DNA of 64,000 nt. Origin: Camelimonas abortus (GTDB lineage: Bacteria; Pseudomonadota; Alphaproteobacteria; Rhizobiales; Beijerinckiaceae). Position numbers and translations under genes: made by a program. The notes under the pieces are model-generated. The model worked only from the letters and a program-made list of their open reading frames with translations. It searched no databases and was not told where the DNA came from. The stretch is taken from the NCBI RefSeq assembly GCF_042647165.1, contig NZ_JBHRUV010000014.1, one strand, 5' to 3'. Positions 1 through 9,428 of the stretch are shown one piece after another. Every line of letters begins with the position of its first letter. Within the stretch, counting starts at the first letter, position 1.

Positions 1-195
1 TATACCCGCAACGTGAACTGACCCCGGCCGGGCCAGCGTCCCCGGCGCCGCGTGTTTCCGCCATTGGGGGGTGGCGGAGGGCGCGGCGCCGGGGCGACGG
101 CCTGATCCTTGTCTTGCCGGCGTACGGACCCGGTGTTACCGTTCAGCAATACCCTGGAATGGCTGGGCCGCAGCGCGCCCTGGAGGCGGCAATCC
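1..195. other. Left edge, intergenic lead-in to the ABC importer
   Basis: No complete gene is visible here. Bases 1-21 read in frame 1 as a six-residue tail (YTRNVN) followed by TGA, which could be the end of a plus-strand gene lying to the left, but six codons are too few to assign. The rest is GC-rich. A purine-rich GGAGGCGG at 182-189 is the ribosome-binding site of the lipoprotein gene that starts at 196. Confidence 0.3.
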
Positions 196-945
196 ATGCG
201 TTTCGTCACCGCTCTGGCGGGCATCTGTCTCGCCGTTCTTGCAGCCTGTTCTCCTGCCGAAGAAAAACAGAAAAAAGAAATCCGGGCTGCAGTGACGCCC
301 GCCTCGCCGCCGAATCTCTACGACGACAAGGGCAAGACCGTGGGCCTCGATCTCGAGCTGATCGAGGGCTACTGCAAGGCGCGCGGCTGCACCATCAGGC
401 TCACGCCCTATGACTGGCAGGGCATGCTCGGCGCCGTGGTCAGCGGCCAGGCCGACATCGCCTTCTCCGGCATCTCCATCACCGACCAGCGCAAGGAAGT
501 GATGGATTTCTCGGTTCCTTACATGGACAACACCTGGAACCTGGTGAGCCTGAAGGACCGCAACATCAGGCTGGACAGCCTCGGGGACCTGAAGAAATAC
601 AGCATCGGCTATCCGCGCGGCATGGCCTACAGCGACTTCATCCGGAAGGAGCTGGAGCCCAGGGGCCTCTACAGCCTGGACAAGGTGAAGCTCTACCCGT
701 CCTACAACGAGGTGCTGGCCGACCTGCAGAACGGCAATCTCGACCTCGCCTTCCTGGACGGCACCGTCGCCTCGGTCTACCGCAAGACCATGCCCATCCA
801 GGATGCTTATGTCTTCACCGGCTTCGACCGCTTCGGCTTCGCCTTCCCCAAGGGCAGCAAGCTGCGCGAGGACGTCGACAAATACCTGACGCAGGAGCTG
901 AAGCCGGAAGAGCGTCAGGCGATCATCGACAAGTGGCTGAAGTAA
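196..945 (+). CDS. ABC transporter substrate-binding lipoprotein (polar amino-acid type)
   Basis: This is the binding protein of an amino-acid-type ABC importer, 249 aa. It captures solute outside the inner membrane and hands it to the permeases encoded just downstream. The N-terminus is a lipoprotein signal (LAVLAAC, Cys18), followed by the SBP_bac_3 fold, with the family pattern ADIAFSGISIT around residues 90-100 and DLAFLDG near 195. An in-frame ATG at 109 exists, but the start at 196 is preferred because it is preceded by GGAGGCGG and gives a clean signal peptide. Permease, ATPase and second permease follow on the same strand. The substrate cannot be read from sequence; a polar or charged amino acid or related small molecule is inferred. 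Lipid anchoring is unusual for a Gram-negative importer of this class. Confidence 0.88.
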   Translation: MRFVTALAGICLAVLAACSPAEEKQKKEIRAAVTPASPPNLYDDKGKTVGLDLELIEGYCKARGCTIRLTPYDWQGMLGAVVSGQADIAFSGISITDQRKEVMDFSVPYMDNTWNLVSLKDRNIRLDSLGDLKKYSIGYPRGMAYSDFIRKELEPRGLYSLDKVKLYPSYNEVLADLQNGNLDLAFLDGTVASVYRKTMPIQDAYVFTGFDRFGFAFPKGSKLREDVDKYLTQELKPEERQAIIDKWLK

Positions 946-1021
946 GCGACCGTTCCGGGCCTCCGTTCGCGGCCGGCCGCCGGCCGCGCCGCGGCGGGCG
1001 CGCGGCCGCAGGAGCCAGCGC

Positions 1022-1675
1022 ATGAGCTTCGCCGAGATTTTCCTGCAGCTCGCGCAGGGCGTCGGCTACACGGCGCTGGTGACGGTGCTGTGTTCGCTCA
1101 CCGGCGTGGTCATTGGCCTTGCGGCGGCCATGGCGCGGCGCCTGTGCGGCCGCGCCGGCGCGCTGCTGCTGGACGCGTTCACCTTCGTGTTCCGCGCCGT
1201 TCCGGTGCTGGTGCTGCTGTTCATCGTCTTTTTCGGCCTGCCCGGCGTCGGCTTTCGCGCGCCGCCGCTGCTGGCGATGATGATGAGCCTCGGCGTCATC
1301 GCCGGGGCCTATCTGGCGGAGGTGTTCCGCGCCGCCTTTGACGCCGTGGACGAGAGCGAGATCCAGGCGGCGGAGGCCATGGGCTTCTCCCGCCTGCAGG
1401 TGCTGCGCCTGGTGGAGCTGCCGCAGATGCTGCGCTTCGCCGTGCCGGGCATGATCAACGAATTCACCACCGTGCTGAAGTACTCGCCCTTCGCCTACAC
1501 CGTCGGCATTCCCGACGTGATGAAGGAGGCGATGGCGCTTTCGGCGACGACGCTGCGCGGCGTGGAGATCTACGCCGCCGTCGGCGTGATCTATTTCCTG
1601 ATTTACCGCGTGCTGGTGGCGGGGGTGTGGGCGCTGGAGAAGCGCGGCCGCATCCCCGGCCTCGCCGCGCAGTGA
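1022..1675 (+). CDS. Amino-acid ABC transporter permease (HisM/GlnP type), first of two
   Basis: Inner-membrane permease of 217 aa in the polar-amino-acid uptake family. Hydrophobic segments alternate with short loops. The cytoplasmic coupling (EAA) loop is seen as EIQAAEAMGFSRLQVLRLVE, the contact site for the ATPase. The start at 1022 follows a ribosome-binding site (AGGAG). It sits 76 bp after the binding protein and 7 bp before the ATPase gene, so the four genes probably form one transcript. With the second permease at 2464 it would form a heterodimeric channel, as in HisQM. Confidence 0.92.
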   Translation: MSFAEIFLQLAQGVGYTALVTVLCSLTGVVIGLAAAMARRLCGRAGALLLDAFTFVFRAVPVLVLLFIVFFGLPGVGFRAPPLLAMMMSLGVIAGAYLAEVFRAAFDAVDESEIQAAEAMGFSRLQVLRLVELPQMLRFAVPGMINEFTTVLKYSPFAYTVGIPDVMKEAMALSATTLRGVEIYAAVGVIYFLIYRVLVAGVWALEKRGRIPGLAAQ

Positions 1676-1682
1676 GGGCGCC

Positions 1683-2459
<777 letters not shown>

Positions 2460-2463
2460 GCCC

Positions 2464-3135
2464 ATGGGCGCCTTCCTCGCCACAATGTGGGAATACTGGC
2501 CGCAGGTGGCGGACGCGCTGGGGCGCACGCTGCTGCTGGCGGCCACGGTCAGCGTCACCGGCCTGCTGGGCGGCGTGCTGGTGTTCTTTCTCGGTCTTGG
2601 CGGCGGGCGCGTGCAGCGCTGGCTGGTGGACGCCTATGTGTCGTTTTTCATCGGCACGCCGCTGATCGTGCTGCTGTTCCTGATGTATTACGGCCTGCCG
2701 CAGTGGGGGCTGAAGCTGTCGCCGTTCACCGTGGCGGTGACCGGCTTCACCATGAACGTGGCGGCCTATAACGCGCGCTATCTGGCGGTGGCCTATCGTG
2801 GCCTTGATCCCGCCGAGCTGGAGGCGGCGCGCGCCCAGGGGTTCAGCGCGCTGCAGCGTTTCCGCCTGATCATCCTGCCCCAGTCGCTGCGGCTGTCGCT
2901 GCCGGCGCTGACCAACCAGGTGATTCTCAACGTCAAGGACAGCTCGATCGCCTTCCTGATCCAGTACGTCGAGTTCTTCGCCCAGATGCAGGATCTGGCG
3001 GTGCGCACCTTCCGCTTCCTCGACGCCTATCTGGTGGCCGGCTTCGTCTACATCCTGCTGGTGGCGGCGATCGTCGCCGTCGCCCGGCGGGTGGAGCGCC
3101 GTTACGTGCTGCCGGGCGTGCGCCGCCCGGCGTGA
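2464..3135 (+). CDS. Amino-acid ABC transporter permease, second of two
   Basis: Second inner-membrane permease of the importer, 223 aa. The coupling loop reads ELEAARAQGFSALQRFRLII, homologous to that of the first permease. An upstream in-frame ATG at 2281 would run through the ATPase gene in another frame, so 2464, 4 bp after the ATPase stop, is chosen. The gene ends 7 bp from the stop of the convergent MFS gene, so the operon ends here. No U-rich terminator hairpin is visible between the two stops. Confidence 0.92.
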   Translation: MGAFLATMWEYWPQVADALGRTLLLAATVSVTGLLGGVLVFFLGLGGGRVQRWLVDAYVSFFIGTPLIVLLFLMYYGLPQWGLKLSPFTVAVTGFTMNVAAYNARYLAVAYRGLDPAELEAARAQGFSALQRFRLIILPQSLRLSLPALTNQVILNVKDSSIAFLIQYVEFFAQMQDLAVRTFRFLDAYLVAGFVYILLVAAIVAVARRVERRYVLPGVRRPA

Positions 3136-3142
3136 CGGCGCC

Positions 3143-4348
3143 TTACGCGCCGCGCCGGCCGCGGGCGCGCAGGCGCGCCGTCTGCACGAGGCAGCCGACG
3201 GCGACGACGCCCGTGAGGCTGGTGACCAGCAGCGCGGCGATCGCGCCCAGCTGCTGCATCATCCACGCGAAGGCGAAGGGGGCGGCGGCGCCGACGATCA
3301 GCCGCGCCGACATCAGCCGGCCCTGCAGCGCGCCGTAGCCGTCGCGGCCCAGCAGCTCCAGCGGCAGGGTGCCGCTGACGATGCTGAACAGGCCGCTGCC
3401 GACGCCGAACACCGCGGCGAACGCCACCGCCCCGTAAAACGACGGGGCGGTGCAGGCCAGCACCACCAGCCCCAGGGCGAGCGCCGCCGCGGCGATGGTG
3501 GACAGGTGCGTCTGCGCCATGTCGCGGGCGAACATGATGTTCAGGATGCGGCTGATCACCTGTGAGGGGCCGAAGGAGGCGCTCACCGCCACCGCCACCG
3601 CGCCGAGGCCGAGCGTGTCCAGCATCGGCATCATGTGCATGAGGATGGCCGAGAGGATGAAGCTTACCAGCGCGAAGGCCACGGTCATCAGCACGAAGCC
3701 GGCGCGGCGGTCTTCCGGCGCGAGGTCGCCGCTGCGGCTGGCGGCGGGGCCGCCGGCGGCGGGGGCTTCCGGCCGGGCCTCCTGCGGGCGCGGCGGCCGG
3801 CGCGCCAGCCATGCGTGCAGCGGCAGGCAGACCAGCACGTGCATGGCGGCGTAGCCCACATAAATGCGCCGCCAGTCGAAAAAGCCGTTCAGCCAGGCGG
3901 TGAGCGGCCAGAAAATGGTGGAGGCGAAGCCGGCGAACAGCGTGAGATAGACGATGTCGCGCTGGGCGGTGGCCGGCGTGCGCTGCACCAGCAGCGAAAA
4001 GGCGGCGCCGTACTGCACCAGGGTCGAGGCCGCCTCCATGGCGGTGAGCGCCGGCGCGAACGCCATGCCGGAGGGCGCCATGGCGCAGGCGACCAGCGAG
4101 GCCGCGGCGGCGAGGGAGCCCATGGTCATGATGCGCCCGGCGCCCAGCCGGTCGATCCACCGCCCCGCTACCGGCGAGACGAAGCCGCTGACCAGCAGGG
4201 CGGCGGAAAGGGCTCCGAACACCCACTCCAGGCTCCAGCCGAAATCACGGGACATCTGCGGCGCCAGCACGCCGAAACTGTAGTAGAGCGTGCCGTAGCC
4301 AATGATCTGGGATATGCCCAGCGCAACGACCTCAGGGGTGAGACGCAA
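3143..4348 (-). CDS. MFS transporter, substrate unknown
   Basis: Major facilitator superfamily protein of about 401 aa with twelve predicted hydrophobic segments. The opening LTPEVVALGISQIIGYGTLY and the first cytoplasmic loop (AGRWIDRLGAGR) fit a family common in alphaproteobacteria. No ATG sits near the first helix. A TTG at 4348, 9 bp after GGAG, gives the natural N-terminus. The alternative ATG at 4519 would add about 57 unconserved, Pro/Arg-rich residues. The gene lies downstream of arsC on the same strand with a 232-bp gap. An arsenic-linked export role is possible but unproven. The C-terminus meets the amino-acid permease gene tail to tail. Confidence 0.8.
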   Translation of the reverse strand: MRLTPEVVALGISQIIGYGTLYYSFGVLAPQMSRDFGWSLEWVFGALSAALLVSGFVSPVAGRWIDRLGAGRIMTMGSLAAAASLVACAMAPSGMAFAPALTAMEAASTLVQYGAAFSLLVQRTPATAQRDIVYLTLFAGFASTIFWPLTAWLNGFFDWRRIYVGYAAMHVLVCLPLHAWLARRPPRPQEARPEAPAAGGPAASRSGDLAPEDRRAGFVLMTVAFALVSFILSAILMHMMPMLDTLGLGAVAVAVSASFGPSQVISRILNIMFARDMAQTHLSTIAAAALALGLVVLACTAPSFYGAVAFAAVFGVGSGLFSIVSGTLPLELLGRDGYGALQGRLMSARLIVGAAAPFAFAWMMQQLGAIAALLVTSLTGVVAVGCLVQTARLRARGRRGA

Positions 4349-4580
4349 GATGACAGTCTCCGGAGGCCAGGCGCGACGGAAGGCGCATGGCGGCTGTGGA
4401 AGCCGCCCGCACGGACAGGGCGCGGCGGGACGGGTCGCCTCAGGCGGCGGCCACCTTCTGTGAAAGAATTGCGCGCATGGCAATAGGATGGCGGACAGAC
4501 TGACATGCGCCCCGCGCATGGCATGACGGCGCCATCCACGCCTGTCCTGACGCCGGCGCATTCTGGCGCCGGCGCGCGCC

Positions 4581-5021
4581 TCAGGCGGAGCGCACCGGCC
4601 GTCCCGCCTCGTCCACCAGCCGCTCCCCGTCTTCGGCGATGAACTCGCCCTGCTGCGGCGGCAGCAGCGACAGCACGAGGCTGGCCGGGCGGCAGGCCTT
4701 AACCCCCAGCGGCGAGACCACCACCGGCCGGTTCAGCAGTTCGGGATGGGCGGCGATGGCGTCGAGGACGGCGCCGTCGTCGCAGGCCGGATCCAGCAGG
4801 CCGAGGCTGGCGCACAGCGGCTCCTTCCCGCGCAGCAGCGCCCGCGCCGAGCCCGCCCGGCGGGCGAGCTGCGCCAGCATCGCCCGGGTGGGCGGCGTTT
4901 TCAGATATTCGATGACATGCGGCTCCACGCCGGCGTTGCGCGCCAGCTCCAGCACGGTGCGTGAGGTTCCGCAGCGCGGATTGTGATACACAATGACGTC
5001 GAAGGCGGATTGCCCGGTCAT
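4581..5021 (-). CDS. arsC: Glutaredoxin-type arsenate reductase
   Basis: Thioredoxin-fold arsenate reductase of 146 aa in the ArsC/Spx superfamily, converting arsenate to arsenite with glutathione and glutaredoxin. The catalytic Cys17 lies in HNPRCGTSR. The three arginines that stabilise the intermediate in the plasmid R773 enzyme are all matched: ARALLR, LLNRPVVV and ACRPAS. Length equals the family norm. ATG at 5021 is preferred over an upstream in-frame codon, which adds a Pro-rich run. No arsR, acr3 or arsB gene is present nearby. The same fold is often kept as a chromosomal single gene. Confidence 0.9.
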   Translation of the reverse strand: MTGQSAFDVIVYHNPRCGTSRTVLELARNAGVEPHVIEYLKTPPTRAMLAQLARRAGSARALLRGKEPLCASLGLLDPACDDGAVLDAIAAHPELLNRPVVVSPLGVKACRPASLVLSLLPPQQGEFIAEDGERLVDEAGRPVRSA

Positions 5022-5162
5022 GGCGCGGCCTTTCCTGGCGGTTGGCTCCCCGCGGGGGGGAGGGGGTGGCGTCCGGCGGATCATGCCATGTCCGCGGCCG
5101 GAACGCTCGCCGGCGGCCAGGCGGCCGGGCGCTCCGTCCTGCGGGCGGCTACGCCTCCTTTA

Positions 5163-5185
5163 CCCCCCGGGCGTAAACCGGGGGG
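5163..5185. other. GC hairpin upstream of the AmpG-like gene
   Basis: An 8-bp perfect inverted repeat, CCCCCCGG (5163-5170) and CCGGGGGG (5178-5185), with a 7-base loop. It lies about 70 bp before the ATG of the AmpG-like permease and between divergent genes. No U-run follows on either strand, so it is not a clear terminator. Its role is unknown. Confidence 0.4.
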
Positions 5186-5255
5186 CTGGTTTCGTCAGGC
5201 GCCGCCTCCCCGCCCGGGAGGCGATCGCCGCCGTCCGGGGCGTCAGAATTCCGTC

Positions 5256-6626
5256 ATGCCTGCGATTCGCGAAAAATACGCCGCCATCTTCCGCTCGCTC
5301 GCCGACCGGCGTCACCTGCTGATGCTGGCCTTCGGCTTCAGCTCCGGGCTGCCCTTCCTGCTGGTGTTCGGCACGCTGTCGGCGTGGCTGCGCGAGGCGG
5401 GGATCGCGCTGGCCAGCATCGGCATGCTCAGCTGGGTGGCGCTGGCCTATTCCTTCAAGTTCCTGTGGGCGCCGGCGGTGGACCGGCTGGATCCGCCGCT
5501 GCTGGGGCGCTGGCTGGGGCGGCGGCGCGCGTGGCTGCTGCTGTCGCAGCTTGTGGTGGCGGCGGGCCTGTGCGGCGTGGCGCTGTCCGATCCGTCGCGG
5601 TCGCTGGCCGGGCTGGTGGCCTGCGCGCTCGTCACCGCCTTCGCCAGCGCCACCCAGGACGTGGCCGTGGACGGCTGGCGCATCAACGCGGCCGGTCGCG
5701 ACGAGCAGGCCATGCTGGCGGCGGTGTACCAGCTGGGCTACCGGCTGGCGCTGCTGTGCTCGGGCGCGGGCGCGCTCTATGTCGCCGATTTCGTCCACTG
5801 GCGCGCGGCCTATTTCGCCATGGCGGCGCTGATGCTGGTGGGCATGGGCGCGACGCTGCTGGCGCCGCGGGTGGCGGAGGCGCCGCCGCTGGCGGCGGCG
5901 CGCCGGGGCTGGGCCGCGAGCGCGCGGGAGGCGATCATCGCCCCCCTGACCGATCTCGCCGCGCGCAAGGGCGTCGCCCTCGTCTTTATTCTTGCCCTGA
6001 TCGCCATTTACCGTCTGCCGGATTTCGTCGCCGGCGTCATGGCCAACCCGCTCTATATCGACGCCGGCTTCACCAAGTCGGAGATCGCCAGCGTGTCCAA
6101 GGTGTTCGGCGTGTGGGTGGGCATTCTCGGCGCCTTCGCCGGCGGCGTCGCCTCGGCGCGCTTCAGCGTGATGCCGTGCCTGGTGTTCGGCGGCGTGGCG
6201 GCGGCCGCCTCAAACCTGATGTTCGCGCTGCTGGCGACGCAGGGGCATGACCTGACGCTGCTGGTGCTGGCCATCAGTCTCGACAATTTCGCCAGCGGTT
6301 TCGCCGGCTCGACGCTGATCGCCTACATGTCGGGCCTGACCTCTCCGGCCATGGCGGCCACGCAGTACGCGCTGCTGAGCTCGCTGTACGCGCTGCCGGG
6401 CAAGTTCGTCGGCGGCGTCTCCGGCTGGCTGGCGGAGGCGCTGGGCTATCCCGCCTTCTTCACGCTCACGGCGCTGGTCGGCTTGCCGGTGGCGGCGCTG
6501 TCGCTCATCGTGTGGCGTCTGGAGCGTCGCGCCGCCGTGGCCGCTGAAGACGCGCCCGCCGCCGCTGACGGGCAGGGCGGGCTCGTCGCCGGCGCCGCCG
6601 CCGGCGCGGCCGGAGGAGCGCCCTGA
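5256..6626 (+). CDS. ampG: AmpG-like MFS permease (muropeptide type)
   Basis: Twelve-helix or more MFS permease of 456 aa. In the AmpG family the protein imports anhydro-muropeptides released during cell-wall turnover, for recycling. Family features seen are the start FGFSSGLPFLLVFGTLSAWL, the acidic AYSFKFLWAPAVDRLD loop and TQDVAVDGW near residue 135. The ORF is open far upstream, but homology begins at MPAIREKYAAIF, so ATG 5256 is taken. It overlaps the following marC-like gene by one base (TGATG). The C-terminal 40 residues are Ala/Gly-rich. No ampC, ampR or other recycling gene is nearby, so muropeptide specificity is a family-based inference. Confidence 0.85.
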   Translation: MPAIREKYAAIFRSLADRRHLLMLAFGFSSGLPFLLVFGTLSAWLREAGIALASIGMLSWVALAYSFKFLWAPAVDRLDPPLLGRWLGRRRAWLLLSQLVVAAGLCGVALSDPSRSLAGLVACALVTAFASATQDVAVDGWRINAAGRDEQAMLAAVYQLGYRLALLCSGAGALYVADFVHWRAAYFAMAALMLVGMGATLLAPRVAEAPPLAAARRGWAASAREAIIAPLTDLAARKGVALVFILALIAIYRLPDFVAGVMANPLYIDAGFTKSEIASVSKVFGVWVGILGAFAGGVASARFSVMPCLVFGGVAAAASNLMFALLATQGHDLTLLVLAISLDNFASGFAGSTLIAYMSGLTSPAMAATQYALLSSLYALPGKFVGGVSGWLAEALGYPAFFTLTALVGLPVAALSLIVWRLERRAAVAAEDAPAAADGQGGLVAGAAAGAAGGAP

Positions 6627-7279
6627 TGGATCCGGCCCAGGCGGCGCAGCAGGTGGCGCTGGTGGTGGCCAGCCTGGCGCCCATCGTCAATCCGGTGGCG
6701 GCGGCGCCGCTGTTTCTCAGCCTCACCCGCAACGCGCCGGAGGGCTTCCGCCGCCAGCAGGCGGCGCGGGCGGCGCTTTACTCAATGGCGATCCTCTCCG
6801 GCTTCCTGCTGCTGGGCAACGCCATCATCGACGCCTTCGGCATTTCGCTGCCGGGCATCCGGGTGGCGGGCGGGCTGATCGTGCTGGTTCTGGCCTTCCG
6901 CATGCTGTTTTCCGGCGACGCCGAGGCGGACACGGTGCGCGGCGGCGCCGAGGACATCCGCCGCGCCCAAGTGGACGTGTCGTTCACCCCGCTGGCCATG
7001 CCGACGCTGGCGGGGCCCGGCTCCATCGCCCTGGTGATGACCCTGGGGGCGGACATTCCGTCCGGCCAGCAGCTGTCCGGCCACCTGGTGGTGCTGCTGG
7101 GCGTCGCCATCACCTGCCTGCTGTCGTGGGCGACGCTGCTGTCGGCGGGGTGGCTGTCGCGCTTTCTTGGCGATCACGGCATCCAGGCCATCACCAAGAT
7201 CATGGGCTTCCTGCTGGCCTGCATCGCCGTGCAGTTCATCTTCTCGGGCGTGGAAGGCTTCATGCGCGCCATGGCGTGA
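6626..7279 (+). CDS. MarC family integral membrane protein
   Basis: Inner-membrane protein of 217 aa in the MarC/YchE family, with six predicted helices. The first half carries IVNPVAAAPLFLSLT and the second half TPLAMPTLAGPGSIA, the paired Asn-Pro and Pro-Gly re-entrant patterns typical of the family. Physiological function of MarC proteins is not settled; a role in multiple antibiotic resistance was withdrawn for E. coli MarC. Its ATG overlaps the AmpG stop, so the two are probably co-translated. Confidence 0.88.
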   Translation: MDPAQAAQQVALVVASLAPIVNPVAAAPLFLSLTRNAPEGFRRQQAARAALYSMAILSGFLLLGNAIIDAFGISLPGIRVAGGLIVLVLAFRMLFSGDAEADTVRGGAEDIRRAQVDVSFTPLAMPTLAGPGSIALVMTLGADIPSGQQLSGHLVVLLGVAITCLLSWATLLSAGWLSRFLGDHGIQAITKIMGFLLACIAVQFIFSGVEGFMRAMA

Positions 7280-7311
7280 GCGGGCGGGGCGCGCCCGCCC
7301 GCCGCCCGCGC

Positions 7312-8325
7312 TTACGCCACCTTCACCAGCAGCTTGCCGAAGTTGCGGCCGCGCAGCAGGCCGATGAACGCCTCCGGCGCGTTCTCCAGCCCCTCCACGA
7401 TGTCCTCGCGGTAGCGGATCCGGCCCTCGCGCAGCCACTGGCTCATGTCGCGCTCGAACGCCGGCGCGTCGGCGCTGAAGTCGGAGACGATGAAGCCGCG
7501 CAGCGTAATGCGTTTCGTCAGCGCCTGGCGCATGAAGCCCGGCAGACGGTCCGGGCCGGGCGGGGCCTCGGTGTCATTGTAATGGGCGATGAGCCCGCAC
7601 AGCGGAATGCGGCTGAAATCATTGAGCAGCGGAAACACCGCGTTCCACACCGCGCCGCCGACATTCTCGAAATACACGTCAATGCCGTTGGGGCAGGCCT
7701 CTTTCAGCCGGGCGGGCATGTCCGGATCGCGGTGGTCCACGGCGGCGTCGAAGCCCAGCTCTTCCAGCAGGAAGCGGCATTTCTCCGCTCCGCCCGCGAT
7801 GCCCACGGCGCGCGCGCCCCTGATCTTCGCGATCTGGCCGACCACCGCGCCCACCGCGCCGGTGGCGGCGGCCACCACCACCGTCTCGCCCGCCTTCGGC
7901 TGGCCGATGTTCAGCAGGCCGGTGTAGGCGGTCATGCCCGGCATGCCGAGCACGCCGAGATAACGCTGCATGGGGATGGAGGAGACGTCGATCTTGCGCA
8001 GGTCGGAGCCGTCGCTGAGGCCGTAGGCCTGCCAGCCGGCGTAGCCGAGCACGATGTCGCCAGGGCGGAAAGAGCCGTTCTGCGAGGCGACCACCTCGCC
8101 AACCGTGCCGCCGACGATGACGTCGCCTGGTTCCAGGCTGCGGGCGTAGGATTTCGCCGCGCTCATGCGCCCGCGCATGTAGGGATCCAGCGACAGCCAG
8201 AGGGTTTTCACCAGAACCTGGCCGGGGCCGGGCTGCGGGACCGGCTTCTCGACCACGGCGAAGTCGGACGGTTTCGGCTCGCCCACCGGACGTGAGGCCA
8301 TGATCACCTGGCGGTTGACGGTCAT
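7312..8325 (-). CDS. NADP-dependent oxidoreductase, CurA/MDR type
   Basis: Zinc-independent medium-chain reductase of 337 aa, of the group containing CurA, plant double-bond reductases and prostaglandin reductase. It is expected to reduce alpha,beta-unsaturated carbonyls with NADPH. Visible features are SLDPYMRGRMS near residue 50, the nucleotide-binding AAATGAVGAVVGQIAKIRG near 145-165, and the DVYFENVGG and CGLIAHYN blocks. The structural zinc cysteines are absent. ATG 8325 follows GGGAG and matches the family start; the longer ORF adds a basic leader. It converges with the marC-like gene. Confidence 0.9.
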   Translation of the reverse strand: MTVNRQVIMASRPVGEPKPSDFAVVEKPVPQPGPGQVLVKTLWLSLDPYMRGRMSAAKSYARSLEPGDVIVGGTVGEVVASQNGSFRPGDIVLGYAGWQAYGLSDGSDLRKIDVSSIPMQRYLGVLGMPGMTAYTGLLNIGQPKAGETVVVAAATGAVGAVVGQIAKIRGARAVGIAGGAEKCRFLLEELGFDAAVDHRDPDMPARLKEACPNGIDVYFENVGGAVWNAVFPLLNDFSRIPLCGLIAHYNDTEAPPGPDRLPGFMRQALTKRITLRGFIVSDFSADAPAFERDMSQWLREGRIRYREDIVEGLENAPEAFIGLLRGRNFGKLLVKVA

Positions 8326-8452
8326 GATGTTTCTCCCTGAACGGGCGCCTGCGCGCCCCCTGTTCTTGTTGCGCGATGCGCGGAGGGTTCCACGCCCCGC
8401 GCCGGCGCGCAAGGCGGCCTGAAGCGGGCGCAGGCCGGCGCATGGCGCCGAC

Positions 8453-8481
8453 AAAAAACGCCCGGCGCATGGCCGGGCGTT
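8453..8481 (-). terminator. Rho-independent terminator after the outer-membrane protein gene
   Basis: Ten-base stem AACGCCCGGC (8457-8466) paired with GCCGGGCGTT (8472-8481). On the minus strand a T-run from 8458 down to 8453 follows it. It lies 24 bp past the stop of the outer-membrane protein gene and before the oxidoreductase start region, in the correct orientation to end that transcript. Confidence 0.85.
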
Positions 8482-8504
8482 ACGGGACCATCCGTCCGGG
8501 ACGG

Positions 8505-9356
8505 TCAGAAGCGGTAGTTGAGGCCGGCGCGGACCACATGCATCCGGTGCTTCTGCCGGATGGCGGCGTCGACGCCGTCGTTCGCCGCGGTGGCGATGAC
8601 ATGGTTGTGGTCGCCGAGGTCCACATAGAGATACTCGGCCTTGACCGACCAGTTGGGCGTGACGGCGTATTCGGCGCCGCCGCCCAGCGTCCAGCCCCAG
8701 CGGGTCCTGGTCTTGCGCGCCGCGGCGGACATTTCCGCCCGGTCGACGTGAACGCCGTCAATGTCGATGTCCGCCCAGGCGTCGAATGCGGCCGAGTTGC
8801 GGATCTGGCCGGCCGCCGCGCCGCCGGTGGCGTAGAGCAGGAACTGCGGCGTCGCCAGCACGCCGAGGCGGGCGCGCAGCGTGCCGAACGAGGTCAGCTT
8901 CGAGCGGGCCGCGCCGGCCGCGCCGTAGGTCTGCCGCACCTCGGAGCCGAAGAACGGCTCGGTCACCGACAGGCCGGCGCCAAACGCCGCCGAGCGGCCG
9001 GAATTGGTCCAGTTGTAGTCGAGCTCGCCGCCGAGCACGAACTGGCCGAACTGGTGCGTGTAGCCGATCTGGGCGCCGCCGGTGAAACCGGTCTTCGCCT
9101 CCCTGGCCACCGCGTCGACGGCGGCCTGGACCGGCGCGTCGCCAAAGTCCGGCCTGGCGGCGAACGCCGCCTGGCCGCCATGCCTGTTGGTCCATGCGGC
9201 GCCGGCGTTGAGACCGGCGTAGAAGCCGCTCCAGTTGAACGTGGGAGCCGGAGCGGGAGCGGCCGGAGCCTGCTTGCGCGACGGCAGGTCAGCGGCGACG
9301 GCGGCGGACGCCATCATGACGGCGGCGGCCGACGCTGAGAGGAACAGCTTCTTCAT
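8505..9356 (-). CDS. Outer-membrane beta-barrel protein (Omp25/Omp31-like)
   Basis: Exported protein of 283 aa. The signal peptide MKKLFLSASAAAVMMASAAVAA is followed by a Pro/Ala linker and then WSGFYAGLNAGAAW, the first strand typical of Omp25/Omp31-type barrels in Hyphomicrobiales. Repeated amphipathic strands with GG and aromatic pairs continue to the C-terminal NYRF, whose final Phe is the usual outer-membrane assembly signal. An eight-stranded barrel is expected. It is transcribed alone between a likely promoter at 9401-9428 and a strong terminator at 8453-8481. Its function is probably structural or surface-related; no pore-loop evidence can be read. Confidence 0.9.
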   Translation of the reverse strand: MKKLFLSASAAAVMMASAAVAADLPSRKQAPAAPAPAPTFNWSGFYAGLNAGAAWTNRHGGQAAFAARPDFGDAPVQAAVDAVAREAKTGFTGGAQIGYTHQFGQFVLGGELDYNWTNSGRSAAFGAGLSVTEPFFGSEVRQTYGAAGAARSKLTSFGTLRARLGVLATPQFLLYATGGAAAGQIRNSAAFDAWADIDIDGVHVDRAEMSAAARKTRTRWGWTLGGGAEYAVTPNWSVKAEYLYVDLGDHNHVIATAANDGVDAAIRQKHRMHVVRAGLNYRF

Positions 9357-9400
9357 GATGTATCGAGACCCCTGATGCGCGCCGTTATGGCGCTGGACTC

Positions 9401-9428
9401 CAGATACAATACGGATCTACCAGATCAA
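9401..9428 (-). promoter_or_regulatory. Likely sigma-70 promoter of the outer-membrane protein gene
   Basis: On the minus strand TTGATC (9428-9423) and TATCTG (9406-9401) are separated by 16 bp, in an AT-richer patch 45 bp upstream of the ATG at 9356. Match and position are reasonable, but no experiment supports it. Confidence 0.45.

Noticed and set aside
5163..5185. Terminator for arsC or a riboswitch before the AmpG-like gene
   Set aside because: The hairpin lies upstream of arsC and has no U-run; no conserved riboswitch core is seen.
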